This document shows, piece by piece, positions 50,823 through 59,451 of a DNA stretch of 64,000 nucleotides. Numbering within the stretch: the stretch's first letter is position 1; each line of letters begins with the position of its first letter. Origin of the DNA: a virus. Location of the stretch: positions 59,867 to 123,866 of the IMG/VR virus record IMGVR_UViG_3300033144_006696; one strand, written 5' to 3'. A program made the translations under genes and the position numbers. The notes under the pieces are model-generated. The model made no database searches, was not told where the DNA came from, and saw only the letters and a list, made by a program, of their open reading frames with translations.

Positions 50823-51701
50823 AGAGCATCCTCCAATAACCATAATTTTAGCAAAGAATAAACACATAAAGGAACTTGACCATTTCCTACTGCGGCTATT
50901 CTTTGTTTTTGATTTTTTACTGATTTTATTGGTTTTATTTTTCGCATATTATTTATTGTCCATTTAGGAATAAGAATTTTCTTTAGTGGTTTTAGGGATG
51001 TCCAATTTAATGGCCATCCCATTATGAATTCAAATACAACAGGATTTGTATTTTGTGGATTAGTGATTAATTTTGTACTTGTTTTTAAATCATATACATT
51101 CAATAATTTTCTTATATAAGAATCAACAGATGATCCAATTCTAAAACCAGCACAAGAACTAATTGTTGTCACTACTGGTTTTCTTACCAAAAATCCATAA
51201 TCTATTCCTTTTATGGAGTGCTCCCACATCTTTTGCTGATAAAGTACTCCATCTAATATCATACCCGAGTTTGGACAAGTTTCCGAATATGGAGTAAGTG
51301 TAGGGAAAATTGAGCATGTTCGATACGTTTTCAAAAAAGAAAAATCTTGGTTGAATGATGCGAACGGTTTCTTGCGTTGCTGGCCACATATCTCTTTCAT
51401 CGTCTTCAGCTTGACGTAATCCCGAGCTTGCGAACGGTTGGCAAGGCGGACCTCCTGTAATGATATCAACCATTCCCTTATATGCTTTGGCGTAACCTTC
51501 TGAATTGAAAGTCCTAATATCTCCAAAGATTGGACATTTATGCAAGAGTTCATCTTTTTGTCTTTGAATAAGGACTTTTTGACAGTATTCATTATATTCC
51601 ACCATTCCAATAGTCTCAATCCCAAGATGCAAGGAAGTGCCAATTAGACCACCTCCTGCACCAGAGAATAAACTGAGTTCTTTAAGAATTGTCGTTGACA
51701 T
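50819..51701 (-). pseudogene. C5 cytosine DNA methyltransferase, frameshifted
   Basis: The first frame (51701 to 51159) has motif I 'LFSGAGGGLIG', motif IV 'GGPPCQPFASSG', motif VI 'FENVSNM' and motif VIII 'KRNRLWIFG'. It then leaves frame at an A4 run near 51173. The second frame continues with 'PVVTTISSCAGFRIGSSVDS' (target recognition) and motif IX/X 'RIAAVGNGQVPLCVYSLLKL'. With three A it would be a complete enzyme of about 293 residues. The lesion leaves motifs I-VIII without a recognition domain. Confidence 0.8.
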
Positions 51702-52311
51702 GTTTCATAACACAAACAACAGTGGAAACTGTACTGGTGATGTTTCTGCCTGGAAATTTATCTTGAATAACTTCCACAATTTCTTTTGTAGTAGTAATAT
51801 TATCTAAAATATACACTCTAACTGCTTCAGCAACAATGCCAAGATTCTTACCTGGAGAAGTAGTTAGTTTTTCTTTCTTTTCTTTCTTTTTTTCATTAGC
51901 AAGGGCAGATTTCTTGATCTTCTTGGTTTTTTTAGTCTTTTTGGTTTTCTTATCATCAGGAACATCAGCATCAGAAACATCTTCTATATCTTCTACATCA
52001 TTAGAAACATCAACATCAGAAACATCTTCTATATCTTCTACATCATTAGAAACATCAGCATCAGAAACATCTTCTACATCATCAGGAGCATCTTCTGCAA
52101 TAAATTCATTATAGAAATCTATAACACTTTCTGGCAGTGCCTTTATTTTATCATTTTCAATAAAATCAAGAACTGCATTGGTAAAATCTTCAATAACCTT
52201 CGCTTTCTTTACAGCAACGATCTTGATAGTAGACTTTTCATCAGCTTTCAGAACTGCATTCAGGGCTGAGACTGCTTCTTTAAATTCTTTGTTTGGCATA
52301 CTTTTGGTCAT
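51682..52311 (-). CDS. Acid-repeat protein with basic linker and helical C-terminal domain
   Basis: 209 residues. N-terminal helical region, then three acidic repeats ('VSDADVSNDVEDIED'), then a KKTKKTKK linker, and a small C-terminal domain ('VAEAVRVYILDNITTTKEIV', 'FPGRNITSTVSTVVCVMK') with a winged-helix-like pattern. It overlaps the methyltransferase start by 20 bases. Possibly a replication or chromatin-like accessory protein; not recognised. Confidence 0.6.
   Translation of the reverse strand: MTKSMPNKEFKEAVSALNAVLKADEKSTIKIVAVKKAKVIEDFTNAVLDFIENDKIKALPESVIDFYNEFIAEDAPDDVEDVSDADVSNDVEDIEDVSDVDVSNDVEDIEDVSDADVPDDKKTKKTKKTKKIKKSALANEKKKEKKEKLTTSPGKNLGIVAEAVRVYILDNITTTKEIVEVIQDKFPGRNITSTVSTVVCVMKHVNDNS
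51958..52085. repeat. 54-bp tandem repeat in acidic protein gene
   Basis: About two and a half near-identical units around 'acatcttctatatcttctac' on +. It encodes the repeated VSDxDVSNDVEDIED segments. Confidence 0.75.
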
Positions 52312-52545
52312 TTTAAAACTCCTTCTTGTGGTTTGTTATTACTTATTGAATTTACAATACATTATTCATTTAAAAACATAATAAGAATTTAATAATTTTT
52401 AAATAAAAAGTCAATGAAAAAATGTTTAAAAAATAATAATAATTGAAAATAATAATGTTCATTTTTGTAAGTGCTTTAATTTGTATGATTTTTCACCAAT
52501 TATTATTTATTCAATTCTTCATAAAAATCCCTATAATCTTCTTTT

Positions 52546-53292
52546 TTAATCAGTAATTAAAACTCTATAATTCATCAGTGAATTATAGATACATGCATCC
52601 AAAACTGCTTTGTACTTATTTGTCATTATTTTAATATGTTTTTCTTTTTCAATTTTATAAACTTTGAAAGTTCCTCCAGGAGTAGAAAAATACCCAATAT
52701 GTTTACCGCATAAATAAGAGACATATCTATTTGTACTTTTCTGCAAGTTTACTCCAATAGGATATTTACCTCTGGATTTATTTCTTTTAGTTAATAATTT
52801 ATTAATTGATTAGGGAACAAAAGAACAAAACTCAGGAGAATAGACTTTATTACCTTTTCTGATAATATCTTTATCAAGATTTACTTCTTCATCTAAAAGT
52901 TCATAATAATTATTTTGGAACCATTCAGCAAAGTTTTGGAAATTCAACCATTTTTCACAAACTATAACATTTTGGTATGTTAAATTTTTATTTATATAAT
53001 ATAGATCATAACAATGTCTAAGCATATTATGCCATGCATTATACCAAATTGTATTTTTACCATTTATTGATAGTTTATATTTTCCTACCCCAAAATAACC
53101 AATCCCAAAAACATTTGGAAATAAAGGATCTTTTACATTTCCAGTTTTAAAATGATTATACTGTGTTCTTACAATTGGACCAGTTTTAAATTTAACTTTA
53201 ATATCATTTGAGCCATTGTATTCAATAATTTTCATTAAGCCACTATTGCCTTTTCTGATTTCGCCTGTACGATATTTTATTTGTATTACCAT
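52546..53292 (-). pseudogene. AP2-type gene interrupted by a nonsense codon
   Basis: N-terminal part 52810-53292 ends '...PEFCSFVP' at a TAA where intact relatives have CAA (FVPQSIN). The frame resumes in phase 'SINKLLTKRNKSRGKYPIG' and runs to 'NYRVLITD'. One C-to-T change explains it. The gene begins inside the 3' end of an RHH gene, suggesting insertion there. The flank 52312-52545 is AT-rich without clear features. Confidence 0.8.
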
Positions 53293-53443
53293 TTTTCAGT
53301 ACTCTTGATTCTTGTTCTTTCTTAATTACTCTTTTCATATATTGGTATAATATATCTGACATTGTTGTTTTTTTCATAAGTGCAATAGTTTTGAACTGCA
53401 AATGTTCTTCTTCAGATACAGCAAAAATTAAATTCTTTTTCAT
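53243..53443 (-). CDS. Ribbon-helix-helix protein with displaced C-terminus
   Basis: 66 residues. The RHH fold is 'FAVSEEEHLQFKTIALMKKT' and 'TMSDILYQYMKRVIKKEQ'. The last 15 residues (after 'ESRVLKNGN') are read from the 5' end of the AP2-type gene in another frame, so the original end has probably been replaced by insertion of that gene. TTGACA upstream suggests its own promoter. Confidence 0.65.
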   Translation of the reverse strand: MKKNLIFAVSEEEHLQFKTIALMKKTTMSDILYQYMKRVIKKEQESRVLKNGNTNKISYRRNQKRQ

Positions 53444-53497
53444 TTTACTCTCTTATTAATTTATTTGTTTATTATTATATTCTTGCTGTGTCAAGAA

Positions 53498-55018
53498 CTA
53501 TTTAAAAGGATAATACGAATCCAAATATGAACATCCGGCCTTCAAATCCACCAAAACTGTACAAGTCTTTCCAGGAATAAATGGTTGTGATCGTGCTTCA
53601 GTGATTCCATATCGAATAATACCTTTTTCCTTTTCTTCAGGAGTTTGATTAAGACCACACATGGTGTTGACATGTTGGTTTTTTCCATAATATCCACCTT
53701 GATGCGTTGAATTCAATGTTTGTGCTGAATGTCCTTCCTTATTGGCTTGTGTTGCTGTAATAAACAAAGCATTATACTCACCTGCCATACGTGCAACTAA
53801 TTTCCATGCTTGATCCACCGCTCTATAGTCATCAAACTTTGATCCAATATCTAAGATATCAATATAATCTAAAATAAAAATATCAGGAACAAAACCATCT
53901 TGAGCATTCAATACCTCTATATCTCTTTTCATTTTGTCATATGTAAGAGTGTATTTATTATGCACAGAAAGTCTTCCATATTTTCCTAATACATCACTAA
54001 GACCTACTGCTCTATCTGTTCCTGTGAGCATATTATTTACTGTAAAGATATCATCAGCATCTCTGTAGATTTGATCATAGTAAATTGTCATAGTAAATTT
54101 ATGTGGTCCTTTACCGTACATACATTTTGTACAAGGAATATGACTCGGGTCTTCTAAAACTTCATCATCTTCTAAAACAATAACAGGAGATAATCTATCA
54201 ACACATTCACCAGTCTGATTTTTGAGACAATCAAAAGTTGGGAATGTGTAAATTCCTGGTTCTTCAATCATAGGATGGAATGCTTTCATAATTCTTGGTG
54301 TGATTTCTGTTTTTGTCATTTCTATTGACCAGAAGATTGTTTTCTTTTTTTGTAAAACTGCATGTTTAAAATGATCTACAAGGGCGAAGGTCTTGCCTTT
54401 TTTAGCCGCAGCATAGTATCCTACAACATCCCCTCTTTTGAAAGCACCAAGATATCGTCCAAGATCTCCTGGCATTTTGAAAAACTTTTTATCTCCTTCT
54501 TCCCGCTGCTTATATATTTCAGTAATTTGATCAAGATTACCAAGATTTATCAGAGATCCAGCATCAAGTTCCAAAGAGACTTTGGTAAAATCAGTGATTA
54601 TTTTTTCAGCTTCATCATAATCACCCCTTTCTTTTAAAATTGATAGATTATTTACAACAATCTCTAATTCTCTTTTACGGATATAATCAACTGCACAATC
54701 TCTGAGATAATCAACATTAACAGAATCAGGATCATATTGATCAGAAAGGGTTTCTAAAAGCTCACCAATCAATTCAGCGTCAGTTTCTTTGAGGCGATGA
54801 GATTCAGATTCATAAATATCCTTTATATGTATATTTGGCACTTTTTCATGTTCTTGATAAAATGCTATTGCCCAACTTGCAACTGTTCTGAGATATGAAT
54901 TTGTGAAATGATCAAGTTCAAGAATTGGTAGAATTTCTTTTGTGAATTTATCTGATGTGATTAATGCTATAGTTATTCTTTTTTCTTCGGTTACTGATAC
55001 AGTACGGGATTGAATCAT
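53498..55018 (-). CDS. DnaB/gp41-like replicative helicase
   Basis: 506 residues. The N-terminal 160 residues are helical. The RecA-like core has an unusual Walker A 'YYAAAKKGKTFAL' (AKKGKT, residues 205-210), Walker B 'IFILDYIDIL' and 'ITATQANKEGH'. An insertion with two Cys pairs ('CLKNQTGEC', 'CTKCMYGKG') suggests a bound zinc. DnaB-type hexameric helicases unwind the fork; a primase gene is not recognised in the window. The downstream ORF6N antirepressor gene is read in the same direction. Confidence 0.85.
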   Translation of the reverse strand: MIQSRTVSVTEEKRITIALITSDKFTKEILPILELDHFTNSYLRTVASWAIAFYQEHEKVPNIHIKDIYESESHRLKETDAELIGELLETLSDQYDPDSVNVDYLRDCAVDYIRKRELEIVVNNLSILKERGDYDEAEKIITDFTKVSLELDAGSLINLGNLDQITEIYKQREEGDKKFFKMPGDLGRYLGAFKRGDVVGYYAAAKKGKTFALVDHFKHAVLQKKKTIFWSIEMTKTEITPRIMKAFHPMIEEPGIYTFPTFDCLKNQTGECVDRLSPVIVLEDDEVLEDPSHIPCTKCMYGKGPHKFTMTIYYDQIYRDADDIFTVNNMLTGTDRAVGLSDVLGKYGRLSVHNKYTLTYDKMKRDIEVLNAQDGFVPDIFILDYIDILDIGSKFDDYRAVDQAWKLVARMAGEYNALFITATQANKEGHSAQTLNSTHQGGYYGKNQHVNTMCGLNQTPEEKEKGIIRYGITEARSQPFIPGKTCTVLVDLKAGCSYLDSYYPFK

Positions 55019-55030
55019 ATTTTAGATCCT

Positions 55031-55816
55031 TTAAATATTTTCTAATAAATCTAAAATGAACTCACGGCCCTTCTCGGTCCAAACTGTAGAATGGGAGGTT
55101 TGTTTACTTACTTGTCTACCATTATTAATGATATGAGTTCGTGTATTAACCAATCCTCTATCTTGGTATTGTTGTTTAAGCAACCATTGACCACTTTGTT
55201 TAAATTGAACTCCAGACTGTTCAAGAACTGTATTTAAGGAATGAGCCGTCATTTCGACCTGTTTCGCAATCTGAGTTATTGTAAAATCTGATTTTGAATC
55301 CAGAACTTTATCATAATATTTGACTTTTGGGCGATCTTTTTTGATTTTGCGTGTTTGCTTTTTTACTACTTTTTTCTGTTTTTCAATTTCTTCAAGAGCA
55401 AGAACCTTTTGCTTTTCTGAAATGACTAACTGTTCTAATGCTTCGATATAATTAGTGGGCAATGATTCTTTTTTGTTATAATCTGTAAATGCTCTCATAA
55501 TCTGAATTGATCTTTTCACAGCAATGTCAGATCTAAGAATTGAAGAGAGTTGATTTGCTCCATATTGTGTAAAAATGTATGTAAGTGCTGGGGATTGTTG
55601 ACTTATCGCATTTTGCGATAACAGAAATTTCTGTTCAATATCAGTGACTTGGAACATAAAATCATCAGGGAATTTATTTTTATTTCTTTTTACTGCTTCA
55701 TTTAATCGTCCAGTTTTAACTTGATAAATCTTTGCAAGATCTTTTGCAAACATTCCGTCAGGTCTTCCCGGTAAACTTATGATTAAAGATTGGATTCGTT
55801 CAATTATTGCTTTCAT
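55031..55816 (-). CDS. ORF6N plus KilAC-type antirepressor
   Basis: 261 residues. The ORF6N domain (residues 1-110) shows 'PDGMFAKDLAKIYQVKTGRL', 'FPDDFMFQVT' and 'AISQQSPALTYIFTQYGANQ'. The shared linker 'NYIEALEQLVISEKQK' is identical to that in the AntA protein, and the C-terminal KilAC part ('FTITQIAKQVEMTAHSLNTV') ends 'TEKGREFILDLL'. It is coupled to an upstream RHH gene by overlap. Confidence 0.85.
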   Translation of the reverse strand: MKAIIERIQSLIISLPGRPDGMFAKDLAKIYQVKTGRLNEAVKRNKNKFPDDFMFQVTDIEQKFLLSQNAISQQSPALTYIFTQYGANQLSSILRSDIAVKRSIQIMRAFTDYNKKESLPTNYIEALEQLVISEKQKVLALEEIEKQKKVVKKQTRKIKKDRPKVKYYDKVLDSKSDFTITQIAKQVEMTAHSLNTVLEQSGVQFKQSGQWLLKQQYQDRGLVNTRTHIINNGRQVSKQTSHSTVWTEKGREFILDLLENI

Positions 55817-55958
55817 TTTCTTTCTCCTTTTCTTTAATAAAATCCTTCATCATTTCAATAATTATATGAGTCATTGGTTTATCCTCTTTCAATGCAGCAA
55901 ATTTAAAGTTTCTGTGCAGCTCTCTTGGTATTAAGATAGTCATGGAAAATTTTTGCAT
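55800..55958 (-). CDS. Ribbon-helix-helix repressor upstream of antirepressor
   Basis: 52 residues: 'KFSMTILIPRELHRNFKFAA' and 'DKPMTHIIIEMMKDF' form the RHH fold. Its stop overlaps the antirepressor by 17 bases and the RBS AAAGGAG precedes it. A repressor/antirepressor pair in one transcript is implied. Confidence 0.7.
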   Translation of the reverse strand: MQKFSMTILIPRELHRNFKFAALKEDKPMTHIIIEMMKDFIKEKEKENESNN

Positions 55959-55993
55959 TTTTGCTCCTTTATTTTTTTTGATTAAACTATTAT

Positions 55994-56023
55994 TTTATAC
56001 AATAAAAAGTTATATATTGTCAA
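55994..56023 (-). promoter_or_regulatory. RHH-antirepressor promoter TTGACA-18-TATAAA
   Basis: On the - strand, divergent from the + strand promoter at 56056. Confidence 0.6.
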
Positions 56024-56055
56024 GCTTTTTTTAATATATTTTTATTAAGTTTTTA

Positions 56056-56084
56056 TTGACTTTTTCACTTGATTATCATAAGAT
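56056..56084 (+). promoter_or_regulatory. Promoter TTGACT-17-TAAGAT, module B/D
   Basis: Nearly identical in -35 and spacer to the promoter at 26264-26292. Start expected near 56091, just before the folded leader D. Confidence 0.65.
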
Positions 56085-56112
56085 GATTTCTCAATAAATT
56101 ACTTCATGATTT

Positions 56113-56164
56113 TGATAGCAAAGGGTCCATGGCCCTGGGAGGATTGGTCTCCTCCCTGCTATCA
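56113..56164 (+). promoter_or_regulatory. Three-way-junction leader, copy D
   Basis: TGATAGCA (56113-56120) pairs with TGCTATCA (56157-56164), enclosing AGGG/CCCT and GGGAGGA/TCCTCCC hairpins with almost no unpaired bases. All three stems differ in sequence from copies A-C yet keep the same architecture. Much richer in GC than its surroundings. Confidence 0.75.
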
Positions 56165-56200
56165 TAATTTTCAATGACCACCATTAACCAAGGTGATATT

Positions 56201-56515
56201 ATGTTTAATCTGGATATTTATGCAGAACTTCTTGAGAAAAATCCCTCTTTAGCAAAAACATACTTTGAAGACCATTCACAACCACAAGATTTACCTACTC
56301 ATAAAGTACCTTCATTACTAAATCCTGATATTATTGAGACATTGGCTAAAAAATTTGGATGTTCAGTTGAAGAATTAACTGAAAATTTTGATTTTTTAGT
56401 TTGTGTTGAAGAATTAGAAAAATATGATATTGATGGAGTAATCCATTATGCAGTAAATGAAGATTCTGATTTTCATAATTATGTACGTGATACAGGTGAA
56501 TATCCTAAGTTATAG
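56201..56515 (+). CDS. Initiator-related small protein without winged helix
   Basis: 104 residues from the ATG after AAGGTGATATT. The first 25 residues ('LDIYAELLEKNPSLAKTYF') match proteins A and B, but the rest is acidic ('VEELTENFDFLVCVEELEKY', 'HNYVRDTGEYPKL') and lacks the winged helix. It may modulate initiator B by occupying a shared interaction surface. It is followed by the promoter and leader of gene B. Confidence 0.65.
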   Translation: MFNLDIYAELLEKNPSLAKTYFEDHSQPQDLPTHKVPSLLNPDIIETLAKKFGCSVEELTENFDFLVCVEELEKYDIDGVIHYAVNEDSDFHNYVRDTGEYPKL

Positions 56516-56531
56516 TAATTAAATAAACTTC

Positions 56532-56561
56532 TTGCTTCTTTCATAATACTTCTGTTATGCT
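56532..56561 (+). promoter_or_regulatory. Promoter TTGCTT-18-TATGCT, module B
   Basis: The -10 TATGCT is preceded by TGT (extended -10 type) and followed by TAGTCATTCAAA as in module A. Confidence 0.55.
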
Positions 56562-56574
56562 TAGTCATTCAAAT

Positions 56575-56640
56575 TGTGGGAATAGATACGAAAGTCATGA
56601 GTCGTATTGAAAATTGATCCCGTCAATCAACTTTCCCACA
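56575..56640 (+). promoter_or_regulatory. Three-way-junction leader, copy B
   Basis: TGTGGGAA/TTCCCACA enclose ATACGA/TCGTAT and TTGAT/ATCAA hairpins. Linkers AATAG and TGAAAA are the same as in copy A; both inner stems are compensated changes. Confidence 0.75.
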
Positions 56641-56673
56641 TTCTTTTATGACGGCTTTTGGCGGGAAAATATT

Positions 56674-57243
56674 ATGAATAACCAAGAAATATATCAAAAA
56701 TTCCTCGAATTAGATCCTTCCTTTGCTAAGAAATTCAAAACAGAAAACATCACAAAATCCAAAAAGAAAATCCCCTGGCCTTTAAAACACAAATGGTATC
56801 ATCATAAAAAATTCGATAGCGTCAAGAAGCGTTTCAAGTATCTTGAGACAATTCTTATTGAGATTGGTAATTCTCTATATAGATTAACCCAAAATAAATG
56901 TAAAAAACTAATATCTAATGATAAACTTACGAAAGATCATTCTTTTATTCTTAATAGAAAAAGAAAAACTCCTGCGTTTATGCGCTTAAATTGCAAATTC
57001 TTAATTGCAAAGAAAGTTGGTTGTTCTGTCCGTACTGTTGAATACATACTTAGAGCTTTAGTTCGTATAGATGCATTAAAAGTTTCAAATTTTGGAAAAG
57101 GAAAATCATATTATCATTGTGGTTATTGGGGAAAGTACAAAAACAAAGAAGATGTAATTGATTTCAAAATCCATATGTACATGAATCAAAAAGTTGCTAA
57201 AGAAATGGCTGATCCAGATAAATTCTATAAAAGAAAAATCTAA
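56674..57243 (+). CDS. Winged-helix initiator-like protein B
   Basis: 189 residues. The N-terminus 'EIYQKFLELDPSFAKKF', basic middle and winged helix 'VGCSVRTVEYILRALVRIDA', wing 'SNFGKGKSYYHCGYW' and C-terminus 'MYMNQKVAKEMADPDKFYKR' align with protein A along the whole length. The recognition helix differs, in line with the different repeat array downstream (57256-57359). Replication initiator or autoregulator is inferred. Confidence 0.7.
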   Translation: MNNQEIYQKFLELDPSFAKKFKTENITKSKKKIPWPLKHKWYHHKKFDSVKKRFKYLETILIEIGNSLYRLTQNKCKKLISNDKLTKDHSFILNRKRKTPAFMRLNCKFLIAKKVGCSVRTVEYILRALVRIDALKVSNFGKGKSYYHCGYWGKYKNKEDVIDFKIHMYMNQKVAKEMADPDKFYKRKI

Positions 57244-57255
57244 AATATAGCTCTA

Positions 57256-57285
57256 ATTTAAGATACGCCCGGGCGTATCTTAAAT
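57256..57285. repeat. 30-bp perfect palindrome, module B
   Basis: ATTTAAGATACGCCC/GGGCGTATCTTAAAT without spacer, 12 bases after the gene. Half-site AAGATACGCCC is repeated in the next inverted repeat. It could also act as terminator stem, but no T-run follows. Confidence 0.75.
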
Positions 57286-57292
57286 ATTCCAC

Positions 57293-57359
57293 TGGGGCGT
57301 ATCTTAAAATTCGTAAGTGATTGATTTTATTAATTTCAAGAATTTTAAGATACGCCCCA
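57293..57359. repeat. 20-bp inverted repeat, module B
   Basis: TGGGGCGTATCTTAAAATTC and GAATTTTAAGATACGCCCCA, 27 bases apart, are exact reverse complements. Together with the palindrome they give four half-sites in about 100 bp, as in module A. Confidence 0.75.
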
Positions 57360-57548
57360 ATGAAAATCAGTAATATTGATATTTAGAGTTATTTCAATAG
57401 ATTACAATAGAATTAATATTCTGTTTTGATTTTCTATGGAAAAATACATAAGAGTACCCCTTATATAGAGAGTCTTTTCCGTTCGACTTACGTTATTGTA
57501 AGCATCATGTTATCACATGTCTTTAGTCTCTCTCCAAAGTACTCTCAT

Positions 57549-57779
57549 GCGTTGCAAAGCAACGCTGGGGAGAGGGGCTTCGCTTTGGTTACAAGAGCAT
57601 ATCGTTGTTCATTACACAGCAAGATTATTCATTGCACAACAAGATCAATTCTTGCTCATTGCAGAGCATTTTAGAAATATCCTATATATTGCTATTGCAT
57701 ATTAATCATTGCATATCTAAGAGCATTTATTGTAGATCAGAGGAGTATTCCGGTTTTGAGCATATACTTATATTGATTC
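57549..57779 (+). other. Candidate origin region, module B
   Basis: Hairpin GCGTTGC-aaa-GCAACGC, then TGGGGAGAGGGGCTTCGC, ATTGCA repeats with CAAGATCAATTCTTG, and the terminal GGAGTATTCCGGTTTTGA motif. About 65 bp in the middle is nearly identical to module A. The stretch 57360-57548 is gene-free. Function as an origin is inferred. Confidence 0.55.
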
Positions 57780-57842
57780 TTTTTCTATGATATGATAAGA
57801 TTTAATTTCTCAAGTTGATTAAGTATGCAATATGTTTTTATT

Positions 57843-57929
57843 ATGGCAACTTATTTTATCGGATGCACGAAGAAATTATTACCTAAAAGATTTCTCTTTG
57901 CATATTGACCTGATAAAATAAGTTGCCAT
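57843..57929 (+). terminator. Terminator hairpin closing module B
   Basis: Perfect 18-bp arms ATGGCAACTTATTTTATC / GATAAAATAAGTTGCCAT with an inner AGAAAT...ATTTCT hairpin, followed by TTTTTTT on +. The remainder up to 58127 is AT-rich with no gene that I can support. Confidence 0.75.
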
Positions 57930-58127
57930 TTTTTTAAGAGAATCTTTTGATTCTCCTCAAATAGGAATAGCTCTGATTAATTTTCAGAGCTATTTAAGAT
58001 TATTGACTATCTTGTTGTGAAAAAGTTCTTATAATGAGCTATATTACTTTCAAATTCACTTAGTAAAAATAATATAAAACTCTTAAAGAAATACAAATAC
58101 ACACAATAGAATTATCTTTTACATTAT

Positions 58128-58439
58128 TTATATCTGTTCTTGTTGATCAGTAGCGTCATCAATTATTGAATCAATGGGAGTCCATCCAAAAGTGGTATAT
58201 TTACCAAATTTGTGAAACAATTTTCTCATTGTCTGTGCTTCTTCCTCTGTAATATTCATTATAGTAATATCAAAAATAATGTCATTTGTACTTTCAAATT
58301 CATAATTCTTATTAGAACTAAAATATACTTCAATTGGATATTTTACAATTTTGAGACTTCTTTCAAATTTGGCATATTTTTCATCTGACATCAATTCAAA
58401 TCCAGCCCAGTTTTCTTTTTCCCATTTTACTAATTTCAT
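58128..58439 (-). CDS. Hypothetical protein
   Basis: 103 residues with alternating beta strands and a C-terminal helix ('MNITEEEAQTMRKLFHKFGK'). It follows the next gene by 20 bases. No family recognised. Confidence 0.55.
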   Translation of the reverse strand: MKLVKWEKENWAGFELMSDEKYAKFERSLKIVKYPIEVYFSSNKNYEFESTNDIIFDITIMNITEEEAQTMRKLFHKFGKYTTFGWTPIDSIIDDATDQQEQI

Positions 58440-58459
58440 TTTTCTCTCCTTGTTTTGGA

Positions 58460-59410
58460 TTATATATGTGCGTCAACCATCGTAATCAATGAGTCTTCTG
58501 GAATTTCTTTCCAAAGCTCTTTGAATTGACTTCCCCAATCACTTTCTTCATTTACAGACATTCCAAACATCAGCATCTTACCTTTCTCATACCACTTTCC
58601 TTCGTAGACAAGAGCGTAAGGATACCACACTGAATTACAGGCAACGTATTCTTCTTTTGTCATGTTTATTAATCTTTCCATCGCTTCAGCAATGCGAAAG
58701 TATCCGATATTCTCATTTATCCACTTAATCTGCTTTTTATCATCATCTCTGAGAAATTTGATTTCATTGTGCCACTGTGACCATGTACTTGATGCACGTT
58801 CACGCATGGGTTTTTCCATACCTTTAATGTCAATCTGTCCCTTCTTTGCAATATCAGCACGATTAGAGGTAAAGGTTTCATTCATAAAGTTTTTTTCCTT
58901 AAACTTTGCATCTTTGGAATATCTGTCTTTTTTCCATCGTTCCATGATTGCATTGATCAGTTTTGTTTTGCCCTGGTATTTTGCAGTAATATGATTAAAT
59001 ACATCCTTGTCATGCTCAAACTTCTTGAATAATCCAAACATTTCATTATCCAAAAAACCCAGCTCATTCGTATTGGTATTTTGATCTTTCAGCAGAGGAA
59101 TAGGTTTAATGACAAGTTCACCACTCCAGCGACCACCAACCTGAAACCAATCCCATTTTGAATTTGGATTAGTGAAATTTCCCCACTTTTTTGTTTTCTC
59201 ATCGAACTCATATCCATAATATTCTTCTATGAAATTACTCTTTGATGTATACTCTTCGCCATATTGAATATAATCCTGATCAACTTCTTCCATATCTGCC
59301 AGAACAAAACTGACAAATTCATCCAGTATACCTGTGCTTTCATACTCATGGTATGGCTGCAATTGTTTCTCAAAATCATTTCCAACCACCATAATGGTAA
59401 AATGACTCAT
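58460..59410 (-). CDS. Conserved phage protein of unknown function
   Basis: 316 residues beginning 'MSHFTIMVVGNDFEKQLQPY' with 'NSKWDWFQVGGRWSGEL' in the middle. Proteins with the SHFTV(L/M)VxG and WDWYQVGGRW motifs are widespread in phages and mobile elements, without known function. The GC content is slightly above neighbours. Confidence 0.75.
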   Translation of the reverse strand: MSHFTIMVVGNDFEKQLQPYHEYESTGILDEFVSFVLADMEEVDQDYIQYGEEYTSKSNFIEEYYGYEFDEKTKKWGNFTNPNSKWDWFQVGGRWSGELVIKPIPLLKDQNTNTNELGFLDNEMFGLFKKFEHDKDVFNHITAKYQGKTKLINAIMERWKKDRYSKDAKFKEKNFMNETFTSNRADIAKKGQIDIKGMEKPMRERASSTWSQWHNEIKFLRDDDKKQIKWINENIGYFRIAEAMERLINMTKEEYVACNSVWYPYALVYEGKWYEKGKMLMFGMSVNEESDWGSQFKELWKEIPEDSLITMVDAHI

Positions 59411-59451
59411 GTTTAAATCTCCTTTAAAATTAAATATGCTGTTTTACTTCT

